From CAWGMT01 sp963823675 (GTDB taxonomy: Bacteria; Planctomycetota; Planctomycetia; Isosphaerales; Isosphaeraceae): a DNA stretch of 64,000 bases. The position numbers and the translations under genes were made by a program. Of this stretch, positions 43,752 to 51,911 are shown piece by piece. The stretch covers positions 186,001-250,000 of the forward strand of contig CAWGMT010000011.1 in the NCBI GenBank assembly GCA_963823675.1. The letters are read 5' to 3'. The number at the start of each line of letters is the position of its first letter. Positions within the stretch are counted from its first letter, which is position 1. Under the pieces are notes generated by a model. The model was not told the DNA's origin. It did no database searches and worked only from the letters and a program-made list of their open reading frames with translations.

Positions 43752-45071
43752 ATGCACAATCCAGAGTCCAATGTCGCGCAGTATTACGTGTACTATCCGC
43801 TTGCCCTGGTCGTGCTTGCGCTCGGGCTCTGCGTTCTGGCGTGGGCCGGCAGGAGGCGGCGAGCGCTCGGTATCCTGGTCACGGCGTCCGGCCTCCTGCT
43901 CTTGCTGCTGAAGACCGTTACCAACGAGAACCCTCTCAACGACTTCCTGATCCTGCTCCAAGGCGGCGATTGCGTCATCCGCGGGCAAGACCCCTACGAC
44001 CTTCCCGTGATGCCCTTCCCACCGACAGCCTTGCCGCTATTCGCCGTGCTGGCGGAGCTTCCGCGACACGGCCTGTTGATCACCTGGTTGGCCGCGAGCG
44101 TCATTGCCACCCTTTCTTTGATACCATTGGCTCGACGTTGCCTGATCTTGCAGGCCGGCACGAGCCGGTTCGACCTTGACGGCCCGGCCCTCTGGGCACT
44201 CACTACCGTGTTCTCCCTGAGTATTTCCCTGCACTTCGCGATCAAGGCGGGAAACCTGTCCATATTCGTCGCGCTCTGCATTCTCCTGGCGATCCTCTTG
44301 CAGTCGAAAGGCTGGGGCTTGGCGGCGGGAGCTTGCCTGGCACTGGCGACCGTCAAACCTCAGACGCTGCTCCCATTCCTCTTGCTCTTCCTCCGCCGGT
44401 CGGACGTCCGGACCTGGGTGGCGCTGGCCGTCGTGTCGCTCGTGCTCTGCCTGAGCGGAAGCCCGATCTCGGAACTTCCCGCTCGTTTTCGGGGCGAGAT
44501 GGACAACATCGCCAGGCTCACCGCGTTCGGTGAGCTGAACGATTACTCATTCGAATCCCCGCAGGACCAGAATATGATCGGCTTCAACCGGCTTGTCTAT
44601 TGTCTCGGCATGAGGAATCGCGTCGCCATTCGCTGGATCCAGATTTCCCTCGTCGCGGCCTTCGGAGCCTGGCTGCTCACCATGGCACGAGGGCCCCGGG
44701 GCTTCCCGCGTGATGCGTTCTGCTCGATCGTTTCCCTCTATTCGCTCGTGTTCTTCTATCATCGCACCTACGACATGGCGATCCTGGCTCTGCCTTTGGT
44801 CTACGCGGCGAGCCGGCTGGGATCGACTCAACCGGTCGAGCGCCGGCTGTGCCTGGTCTCCCTCGTCACCATGCTCGCCGTGATGTATATCCATCCGACG
44901 TTCGTCGAAGTCGCACTCCGGAAATTGACCGGTGGAATGCGCGTCTGGGAACCGCTCGGAGAAGCCATCGTGTTCCCCTACGCCACCTGGGCGATCCTGG
45001 GAGTGATGGCCTGTCTGGCGGCCGCGGCCTGGAAAAGCGCCGACGCGCCGCGGCACTCGGCTTCGCCGTGA
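43752..45071 (+). CDS. GT87-type (DUF2029) membrane glycosyltransferase
   Basis: 439 residues with about ten hydrophobic segments. NPLNDFLILLQGGDCVIRGQ then DPYDLP is the GT87 signature region (NDF...G.DPY), with the catalytic Asp after the first long loop. GLAAGACLALATVKPQTLLP is the conserved KPQ segment of this family. GT87 enzymes transfer a sugar, usually mannose, from a polyprenyl-phosphate donor on the outer face of the membrane. It lies on the plus strand inside the minus-strand tail series, between the chaperone-like gene and the tape-measure candidate. Confidence 0.85.
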   Translation: MHNPESNVAQYYVYYPLALVVLALGLCVLAWAGRRRRALGILVTASGLLLLLLKTVTNENPLNDFLILLQGGDCVIRGQDPYDLPVMPFPPTALPLFAVLAELPRHGLLITWLAASVIATLSLIPLARRCLILQAGTSRFDLDGPALWALTTVFSLSISLHFAIKAGNLSIFVALCILLAILLQSKGWGLAAGACLALATVKPQTLLPFLLLFLRRSDVRTWVALAVVSLVLCLSGSPISELPARFRGEMDNIARLTAFGELNDYSFESPQDQNMIGFNRLVYCLGMRNRVAIRWIQISLVAAFGAWLLTMARGPRGFPRDAFCSIVSLYSLVFFYHRTYDMAILALPLVYAASRLGSTQPVERRLCLVSLVTMLAVMYIHPTFVEVALRKLTGGMRVWEPLGEAIVFPYATWAILGVMACLAAAAWKSADAPRHSASP

Positions 45072-45151
45072 ATCGGCCGGCCGGCCCATCAGGCGAGATC
45101 AACGCACCCGCAAGATCTGGAGCTGTGCCCTCGGCAAATCACGCGACGGCC

Positions 45152-45714
45152 TCAGAAAAATGCCTCGATCCGATCCGACGCTGCTTGTTCGATAAGCCCG
45201 TCCACCCACATGGCCGGCGGGGGCACCCGGCCCATCGCGACCTGGAACGACGCGATGCCGAGCGCGTCTTCCAGCTCGATCTCATCGGTGACGCCCGCCA
45301 GCCTGGAGCAGAGTCTCAGGTAGCGGGCAAAGGTTTTGGGGCGATGCCCAGGAGCACGTTCGAGAGCTGTTCCCAGCGCTCGTCGCTCGCTGGCTCGCCG
45401 GGCTCGAGCACGATCAACTCGGCGAAGTTCTCAGGCTCGAGCTCGTAATTGGCCGAGAGCAGCCTGACGGCCATTTCAAATTTGACCCGGACCCGTTCGA
45501 CGGGATCGCCTTCGACCGCGCCGAAGAGGGCGTCGAGTTGGTCGTCGTATTCGGGCCCGAACGACGGGCCGCCGCCGACCTCGACGCGACCATCGACGAT
45601 CTTGGGCTTGAGCCGGATCCGCGGCCGGGGAAACGTCCACTCTTGCCCGTCGGCCAGGGCAATCTTATGGCCTTCGGTGAAGCCGGGCTTGCGCAGGGCT
45701 TTTTCGTCGAGCAT
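45152..45714 (-). CDS. Phage tail assembly-type protein, recovered across a frameshift
   Basis: About 187 residues. The first 128 read MLDEKALRKPGFTEG ... EQLSNVLLGIAPK. One base is missing near 45337 in a C/A run, and the next frame continues FARYLRLCSRLAGVTDEIEL, EDALGIASFQVAMGRVPPPA and ends EQAASDRIEAFF at 45152-45154. The position between a tube-like protein and the tape-measure candidate fits a tail assembly chaperone, but that is inferred from order only. The palindromic spacer lies directly upstream. Confidence 0.6.
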
Positions 45715-45805
45715 GGGAATTTGTCCGTTGTCTGTTGTCCGTTGTCAGTTGCGAGGAACACGTCATCTCAGGCCAGTCCTGGATGTCCGCCCAGCGAACA
45801 ACGGA
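45715..45805. repeat. GGACAAC palindromic spacer element
   Basis: 91 bases filling the spacer between the stop of the 45806 gene and the ATG at 45714. One end is made of TTGTCCGTTGTC-like units, the other of GCGAACAACGGACTACTGG. The start-proximal arm on the coding strand reads CAACGGACAAATTCCC before the ATG. Confidence 0.75.
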
Positions 45806-46117
45806 CTACTGGCCGCCGGCCACTGACTCGTCGCAGACGAGATACCCATACTCCATCCCGTTCCGCTGCGGAACCCAGTTGTATCGCGGCCGCCCGTCAC
45901 GCTCGTGGCCCCTGGGGAACAGGATCGTATCGTGGACGTCCCTGGTGACGAAGAGCCGTCCGCCGGGCTGGATCCGGATATACGCCCGCTCTCCCCTGGC
46001 GCGATCGACCAGGAGGAGTGGTTCGGCGATATCGGCGACGGAGGCCACGCGATCCGACATCCGGGCGCCCGTTTTCAGGCCCTCCGGGATCATCAAGGCG
46101 TCAGGTATCTTCTGCAT
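45806..46117 (-). CDS. Small phage tail-module protein
   Basis: About 103 residues starting MQKIPDALMIPEGLKTGARM, with beta-type segments (LLLVDRARGERAYIRIQPGG, RLFVTRDVHDTILFPRG) and ending DESVAGGQ. It sits between the tube-like protein and the chaperone-like protein. An ATG six codons upstream (46135) is possible. No family recognised. Confidence 0.6.
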   Translation of the reverse strand: MQKIPDALMIPEGLKTGARMSDRVASVADIAEPLLLVDRARGERAYIRIQPGGRLFVTRDVHDTILFPRGHERDGRPRYNWVPQRNGMEYGYLVCDESVAGGQ

Positions 46118-46131
46118 GTGGTGTTCCTTGA

Positions 46132-46548
46132 TCACTGCCGCGCAAAGCTCAGAGGACTGGTCGTGCCATCCGAGGAATATGCCTGCCAGGTTCCGGTGAC
46201 GGAGCCGAGCTGAGCGTGTGCGGCCTTGGTATCCGCGTTCTCGAAGACAGCGTTGATCATTGTAAAAACGACGGCGCCTCCAGTCGCGCCCTTGGCGTCG
46301 TTGAGTGTTGCCGAGAGCGTGTTGGTGCTGCCGGGAGCGATTCCCATGATGGTGCCGACATCGGCCGTGGTGAAGCTCGCGCTGGGCTCGTTGCTCACAT
46401 TGGCGATAATCGTGGTGAAGACATCGGTATCCCCCGAGAACTTCAAGAGCTTACCCCCTTGAGTGAAGGAACCGCCCGTCACCCGGGTGATCGCCGTCGA
46501 TCCGAAGGACACGCTTGCCCAGTTCATTTGCGCTTTGGTGGCAGCCAT
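46132..46548 (-). CDS. Phage tail tube-like protein
   Basis: 138 residues starting MAATKAQMNWASVSFGSTAI. The rest is a Thr/Ser/Gly-rich beta domain (GGSFTQGGKLLKFSGDTDVF, FTMINAVFENADTKAAHAQL, LGSVTGTWQAYSSDGT) as in small tail tube proteins. GGAG lies just before the ATG at 46548, and the longer upstream frame is non-coding. The protein at 61150-61500 shares the opening MAATKS/A and the general fold. Confidence 0.6.
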   Translation of the reverse strand: MAATKAQMNWASVSFGSTAITRVTGGSFTQGGKLLKFSGDTDVFTTIIANVSNEPSASFTTADVGTIMGIAPGSTNTLSATLNDAKGATGGAVVFTMINAVFENADTKAAHAQLGSVTGTWQAYSSDGTTSPLSFARQ

Positions 46549-46655
46549 TGGACTTCTCCTTTGTTTCCCCGGTTTTGGCGAGCGGAATTCGCCGGAAGGA
46601 ATCACGATCGATCGAGGACCGAACAGACGATGACGGTACCCGCTGGCGGCGTGAA

Positions 46656-47474
46656 TCAACCTTTGCGGAACATGAGTATGTTGTGATAAGCAAGTTGTGG
46701 GATGTCCACGTTTCGCAGCCAGAACCTGTTCCAGCCGTGGACCGCCGATTTGAGACTTTGGAAAGGCACCAGCCCGTCAAGCTCCGAACATGTGCCTGAG
46801 GAGCGTCCGATCAGCGTGCAGGAATGGGCGGCGAGATAATCTCCGAGCCAGCCCGGGTCGAGATGACGCCAGAAGAGGGTCTCTCCCTCGAAGGCACAGG
46901 TGTACTCATGACCCGCGGCGGTCCGGGTCGTCTTGATTTTCTTGCGCTTGGCAATTGCCCAGTACCAACGCATTGCCAGAGCCTCGGGCGCGTATAAGTT
47001 GACCTCCTCAAAGACGAGAACACCGCCGGGTTTGGTGACGCGTATCAACTCGTTGAGCGCGCGCTCCACGTCTGGTATATGCATGAGCACGCCCCAGCAA
47101 AGCGCCAGGTCGAAGTGGTCGGTGGGAAAGGCGAGATCGAGGATGTCGCCGCGATCGATCGTGATGCGATCGGCTAGCCCCTGTTCACGCACATTGCTCC
47201 GTGCCGGCTCCAGGATCGATTCCGAGTAGTCCACTGCCGAGACGCGATATCCGCGGCGAGCCAGACGGACCGAGTTCGCACAGATTCCGCAGCCGATGTC
47301 CAGGGCGTGCGAGCCTTCGGGTTGCCCCAGCCGCTTGGTCAAGCGGTCATAGGCCGCCTCATGAAACCGCTCGGTTTGCTCGGTTCGGTAGCGGCGTTCC
47401 CACGTCTGGTGGATCCCCGGCCGGCTCATCTGCCGTTTGACGTCGTCCGACAATGACTCGATGGCGTCAGCCAT
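46656..47474 (-). CDS. Class I SAM-dependent methyltransferase
   Basis: 272 residues. Motif I is ALDIGCGICANSVRLARRG (Asp at about 59), followed by VSAVDYSESIL with the acidic residue of motif II, DILDLAFPTDHFDLALCWGV and LIRVTKPGGVLVFEEVN. This is a complete Rossmann-type methyltransferase; the acceptor may be a sugar, lipid or small molecule. The gene lies between the tube-like and terminator-like phage genes, 14 bases from the latter, although the family is not a virion family. It may be cargo or belong to the surface-glycan set. Confidence 0.85.
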   Translation of the reverse strand: MADAIESLSDDVKRQMSRPGIHQTWERRYRTEQTERFHEAAYDRLTKRLGQPEGSHALDIGCGICANSVRLARRGYRVSAVDYSESILEPARSNVREQGLADRITIDRGDILDLAFPTDHFDLALCWGVLMHIPDVERALNELIRVTKPGGVLVFEEVNLYAPEALAMRWYWAIAKRKKIKTTRTAAGHEYTCAFEGETLFWRHLDPGWLGDYLAAHSCTLIGRSSGTCSELDGLVPFQSLKSAVHGWNRFWLRNVDIPQLAYHNILMFRKG

Positions 47475-47488
47475 TTGGCGTCCCTCGC

Positions 47489-47938
47489 TTAAACGCTGTC
47501 ATCGTATGCGTTCCAGCCTTCCACAATATAGGAATAGGCAAACGTGCTGGTGATTCTCCGTTCCGGGGCCACGGGTTTCTCCCAGCGCCAGGCGAGAAAC
47601 CGGCTAAGCTGCGGCAGTGTGAGGCCCGCGAGGTTCTGGCCGTTCAGCGCGTTTGCGGCCGTGTCGAAGAGCAGCTCGACGGCCTCGTCGCGCAGTTGAG
47701 GGTCGTCATTGCGCCCGAGAAACGTGAGCGTCACCCGGCTGGTGACGATCAAGCCGCCGCCGGGCGCCGAGTCCCAGCGATCCTCCTCTACGCTCGACTC
47801 GGGCTCGATGGCTGCTGCTGCAAGCTGGGACGCCCCGGCGCCGTAGTCCTCGGGCAGGCCCCAGATCCACACGCCGTCAAAGGCGCCGGTTGCCAGGAGA
47901 GCGTCGTGTATCGCGTTGCGGACGTCGCGGTCGCGCAT
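47489..47938 (-). CDS. Phage tail terminator-like protein
   Basis: 149 residues: MRDRDVRNAIHDALLATGAF, then SRVTLTFLGRNDDPQLRDEA, VELLFDTAANALNGQNLAG and FAYSYIVEGWNAYDD. This pattern, a short helix then a beta sheet with an EGWxxxD end, resembles small tail terminator or tail completion proteins. It is the first recognisable gene of the minus-strand tail series in transcription order, ahead of the tube-like gene, which suits that role. Assignment is by shape and order. Confidence 0.55.
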   Translation of the reverse strand: MRDRDVRNAIHDALLATGAFDGVWIWGLPEDYGAGASQLAAAAIEPESSVEEDRWDSAPGGGLIVTSRVTLTFLGRNDDPQLRDEAVELLFDTAANALNGQNLAGLTLPQLSRFLAWRWEKPVAPERRITSTFAYSYIVEGWNAYDDSV

Positions 47939-47996
47939 AGCTTCTTGTTCAGTCCGTGTTCGGGATCCCGAGCCTTTTCAATTTGCCCGAGCGGTC

Positions 47997-50363
47997 TCAT
48001 GACGTTGCGGATTCGAGACACACATACAGAGCGTTCGGGGGGAGCTTGATGCTGACCTCGCCATCCCGTTTCCAGATTGGGATTTCGGAGACGGGCATTC
48101 CGTTGGGGTCGAGTGCCGTCGCCCTGGTAATGGAGGCGTTGCGCACGCCGAGCGCCCCGTGCATCTTCTCGATCTGCCAGGGTGGCCCGCCCGCGCTCAC
48201 AATCTGGCTGCCCTCGACGGGGCCTTCCTCGGTTGATATTCGCTGGGGCTTTTCTTTCCAGCCGGTCGGCCGGCACACCGTACCGATCTGGACCAGAAGG
48301 CGCCCTGAGGTGGCAATCGGCTTGTCGTCGAGCGAGACGACTGCTACCGACGCGTACTCATTGGAGCTTGCGATCCTCACATCGGCCAGCTTTTGGAGGC
48401 CGGCCTTCTTGAGCATGCCGAGCACAGCCTGTGCCTTGGGCGTATTGACACGATAGATCCCGAGCGCCAGATCGCTGTCGATTTCCCCCGTGACGCTTCG
48501 AACATGCTTTTTTTCCGCGTCGATGTAGGAGCTCAGGTCGATTGTTGTGCTCCTGGCAGGGTCCCCTCCGTACTTGACCTCGACGCGCCCCACCAGGTAG
48601 GCCAGCGGGTCAATACCGGCCTGGAATGGAGTTCCCAGCGGCATCTGGCCCGCGTCGCGGTTCGGGTCCCAGGCGCCCATCTCGGCGATCAGGGGTAGTT
48701 TCCGGTTCCAGATATCCTCGAGGCCCCGCTCCTCGTGGACCACGACGGGCCCCTCCTTGACGTAGGCCTTGCGGAACATGAGGGCCGCGGCGGGAAACTG
48801 GCCCAGCGTCGTCGGCACGGCGAAGGTCCACTTGGTGCCCGTTGTCTCCCAATCCTCGACGCCCGTGGCAAACCAGAGGAAGACATCAAGGCCCGTCAAA
48901 GAACTCTGAGCGGCGACGATGATCGGCCCCTCGGACTGGTATCGCGACGGCGGCACCCACAAGCCCTCCGAGATGATGAACGGGTGCCCGACTACCTGCC
49001 GCGTGTTCAGCGGCGAGGACTGGGGAGTCGTCGTGAGCGACTTCGACGTGAAGAGCTGGCCCGACCTGACTTGCCAGCCGGCGTTCATCCCGGTGTGCAA
49101 TCCGCTGAAGTAGCGGTTCTTGGCGATGACCTCGTTGGCGGTATAGCTCCAGCGCTCGGCATCGTCGAGGATCACCTGGTCGGCCGTCCGCCAGTTGCCC
49201 GCGTTGATGAGCTGCCGGCAGCCCAGGTCCTGCCGAAGGTAGCGGGCGATCTCCCGGTTGAAGTCGAACATCAACCGGCTCACAAATTCCGCCTGGTCGG
49301 CCATGCGTACGGCGCGGCCACCCTTATCGCCTTTCTGGTTGCGCGCCGCCTGGGTGAGCTCCCACACGATGAACATCCCCGGCATTCCCCCGGAGAGATC
49401 GTCATCCGATAGCGCGAGTCCTTGCCATGCATCGCGGACCTTCTCCATGCTTCCGTACTTCGTGAGGAGCCAATCTCCATAGAGCTTGCGGAGATTTCTC
49501 AAGGCCTGGCCCTTGATGCTTTGCGACGTATAGAAAAGCAGGCTGTCCTCGTTCTGAATCTGGATCATCGCCACGGCTGGGTCCTGCGCCAGCGGCACGC
49601 CGGTGTAGGGATTCACATCGGCGTAGATCCGCTTGAGCCATGCCTTGTAGCCGCGCTGCAAGGCCGGATCGAAGAAGAGCAATCCGGTGCAGTTGTCGCC
49701 GCCTGGATCGGCAACCCCCCAGCTTTTTTGGAGGCGGACATGAGTCGCCCAGTACGGCGAGATCGCAGTATAAATCCCGGCTCGCTTCATCGCCGCCACG
49801 AGACGATAGATCTGATCCAGCTCGTCGGGGTCGAGATCGGTAACCCTGCTGCCTTCCCTCTTCGGCTCGATCGCGCCGTGCAGCCGCACGAGGTTGACGC
49901 CGCGCTTGGCGAGAAATCGGGCATGATAGATCAGCGAGCGTTGGTCCTTTTTTTGACGAGCAATTCCCTGGACGTAAGTCGTTCCTCCCCAGAAGCGGAT
50001 GGGTTGCCCGTCGCCACGAACGAAGCTGTTGCCGTCGGGGCTCAGGCCGATGAAGCCGTGCGCACCGGCCGACGTCTCGTTGAGCAGGCTCAGGTTCCAA
50101 AGCGCGGCCGCTGAGAAGGAATCACGCGCCGGCCGAAACACCCACGATTCCCCCTCCTCGAGGCCAGGGTTGCCCCGGGGCGCTTGGCCCGCCTGGTACC
50201 GGAATTGCGGCGTGAGTTTTCCCGATTCGACCCCAACGATTCGATCGAAACCGCTGGGCGCGGCACTCGCGCCATTTATGCCCGGAAACGGCGCCTCGTC
50301 CGACCGAACCGTCGCAACCAGAGCTGGCCATATCCCAACCAGCATCACGAGCGCGATTCGCAT
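47997..50363 (-). CDS. Secreted glycoside hydrolase, clan GH-A type
   Basis: 788 residues with a signal peptide (MRIALVMLVGIWPALVATVRS). A TIM-barrel-type catalytic region follows a beta N-terminal domain: FLAKRGVNLVRLHGAIEP, then AVAMIQIQNEDS with the likely acid/base Glu at about 272, and HPFIISEGLW with the likely nucleophile Glu at about 466. The C-terminal 200 residues are beta-rich. The substrate is unknown. It is the last gene of a unit with a GT4 glycosyltransferase and an O-antigen polymerase-like protein, as expected for a polysaccharide-trimming enzyme in a surface-glycan cluster. Confidence 0.82.
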   Translation of the reverse strand: MRIALVMLVGIWPALVATVRSDEAPFPGINGASAAPSGFDRIVGVESGKLTPQFRYQAGQAPRGNPGLEEGESWVFRPARDSFSAAALWNLSLLNETSAGAHGFIGLSPDGNSFVRGDGQPIRFWGGTTYVQGIARQKKDQRSLIYHARFLAKRGVNLVRLHGAIEPKREGSRVTDLDPDELDQIYRLVAAMKRAGIYTAISPYWATHVRLQKSWGVADPGGDNCTGLLFFDPALQRGYKAWLKRIYADVNPYTGVPLAQDPAVAMIQIQNEDSLLFYTSQSIKGQALRNLRKLYGDWLLTKYGSMEKVRDAWQGLALSDDDLSGGMPGMFIVWELTQAARNQKGDKGGRAVRMADQAEFVSRLMFDFNREIARYLRQDLGCRQLINAGNWRTADQVILDDAERWSYTANEVIAKNRYFSGLHTGMNAGWQVRSGQLFTSKSLTTTPQSSPLNTRQVVGHPFIISEGLWVPPSRYQSEGPIIVAAQSSLTGLDVFLWFATGVEDWETTGTKWTFAVPTTLGQFPAAALMFRKAYVKEGPVVVHEERGLEDIWNRKLPLIAEMGAWDPNRDAGQMPLGTPFQAGIDPLAYLVGRVEVKYGGDPARSTTIDLSSYIDAEKKHVRSVTGEIDSDLALGIYRVNTPKAQAVLGMLKKAGLQKLADVRIASSNEYASVAVVSLDDKPIATSGRLLVQIGTVCRPTGWKEKPQRISTEEGPVEGSQIVSAGGPPWQIEKMHGALGVRNASITRATALDPNGMPVSEIPIWKRDGEVSIKLPPNALYVCLESATS

Positions 50364-50447
50364 GTCACGACTCCATCATCTCTTGGTTGCAGGGTTCGCT
50401 GGCTACTGGAGGTCCCGCTGGCCATTGTCCACGCAGCGGCCACGCCG

Positions 50448-51892
50448 TCAAGCAGTCTGCGGCGAGGATGCGGGCGACTGCTTCGACTGCGGCGGTTCAG
50501 GACTCGCGACGGGCCAACCTTCGGCTTCGATCGGGCACGAGAAGACGGCCGCCAGCCCGTCGATGGAGAAGGACCTCAACCTGTCATGGGGCAGGCCGAG
50601 CAGGTCGCGATAGATGGTGACGATCTGTCCTGCCTTTTGCGGCCAGATGAAGCTGCGACGAACCCGCTCGATGCCCTCATGCGACATGCTCTGGCACCCG
50701 TCGGGATCGTGCAACAGCGACTCCATCGCCCCGGACAGCCGGGTTACCAGTTGCTCGCGGGGCGCCATCGGCAGCCGGATGCCGCACTGATCGGTGACCA
50801 GCTCGCCGGGGCCGCCGTAATTCACCACGATCGGAGGGAGGCCGCTGCCCATGGCCTCGACCACGGCGCCGCCGCCGAATTCCCTCAGGCTGGGAAACAC
50901 GAAGGCGTGGGCTCGGCGCAGATGGTCTTGCAGCTTCGTGTGCTCGACCCACCCCACGAATGTCACGTTCGAGGAGAGGCCGTTTTCCGAGGCCAGCCTT
51001 TCCAGGGTGGCGCGGAAAGGACCGTCGCCGATCACATGCAGTTCCGCGTCGCGTCGCAGCGCCGTCGACTGGGCCATTGCCTGGATGATCAGGTCCATTC
51101 CCTTGTAAGGCACGAGCCGGCCCAGCGTCACGAATCGAAACCTGGTTCCTGGTTGCGGCGGCCTCCACGCCGTGCCCAGGGCGATGCGCTCGGGGTCCAC
51201 CCCGTTCTCGGGAAGATGAGTCAGCGCCGGCCGCGGAACCACGCCGGGATCTCCCGGGCCGTGTGCAGGCTGCCTGCGATCACACCGCGAGCGTGCCGAT
51301 ACGTGGCGCGGTAGTACGGCAACCACCGATACAACCCTCGAACCGGTGCGAGCCACTCCCGTTCCTGTTTGCGGAGTTCCGGGTAGTAGAGGGGCCAGGG
51401 CAAGCCGCCGTTGACGGGACCTATCAGCATCGGCACATTGGACAGCTTTGCCAGCGGGCTCGCCATCGTCGGACTGACGGGAGAAATGCGATGCAGCAGG
51501 TCGAAACCATGCGCGCGTAGATCTCCGCCGAATCGCCGATCTACCATCCGCTCGAACAGGATATAGGCCGGCCATGCGGCGGCCATCGCCGTGGTGAACG
51601 ACAATTGGCTGCCGCGTCGCAGCATCTCGCCCAGACGAAACATCGGCCTGGCCACGGACTCATTATCAATGAAGTGGAGGGCGACACGCTCGGCGATCGG
51701 ATCGGCCTCGAGCGCCTCGCGGCTGCGGACGTGGCTGACGAGGGTGATGTCAACATCGTCGCGCTGCGATAGCGCCTTGGCCAGAGAATACGCCAGGAGC
51801 GGCACACTGGACCAGTGCGGATGGCATAACTCTGCGAGGAGCAGTATTCGCAGCTTCCGCGGCGGGCGCTCTCTCGAAACCTCGGTCTGCAT
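50448..51892 (-). CDS. GT4 glycosyltransferase (frameshifted)
   Basis: About 480 residues. The N-terminal half starts at ATG 51892 (MQTEVSRERPPRKLRILLLA, YSLAKALSQRDDVDITLVS, NVPMLIGPVNGG). At about 51236 the frame changes after AREIPAWFR and continues ALTHLPENGVDPERI, FRFVTLGRLVPYKGMDLIIQ, and the donor-binding segment REFGGGAVVEAMGSGLPPIV. One base appears lost. GT-B enzymes of family 4 transfer a sugar from a nucleotide donor on the cytoplasmic face. It lies 20 bases downstream of the polymerase-like gene, so the two are co-transcribed. Confidence 0.85.
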
Positions 51893-51911
51893 GCTTGAAC
51901 CTTGTGGTCGC

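Noticed and set aside
33097..46000. Clustered repeats considered as a CRISPR array
   Set aside because: Units are short, imperfect and inverted within spacers, not direct repeats with unique spacers, and no cas gene is present.
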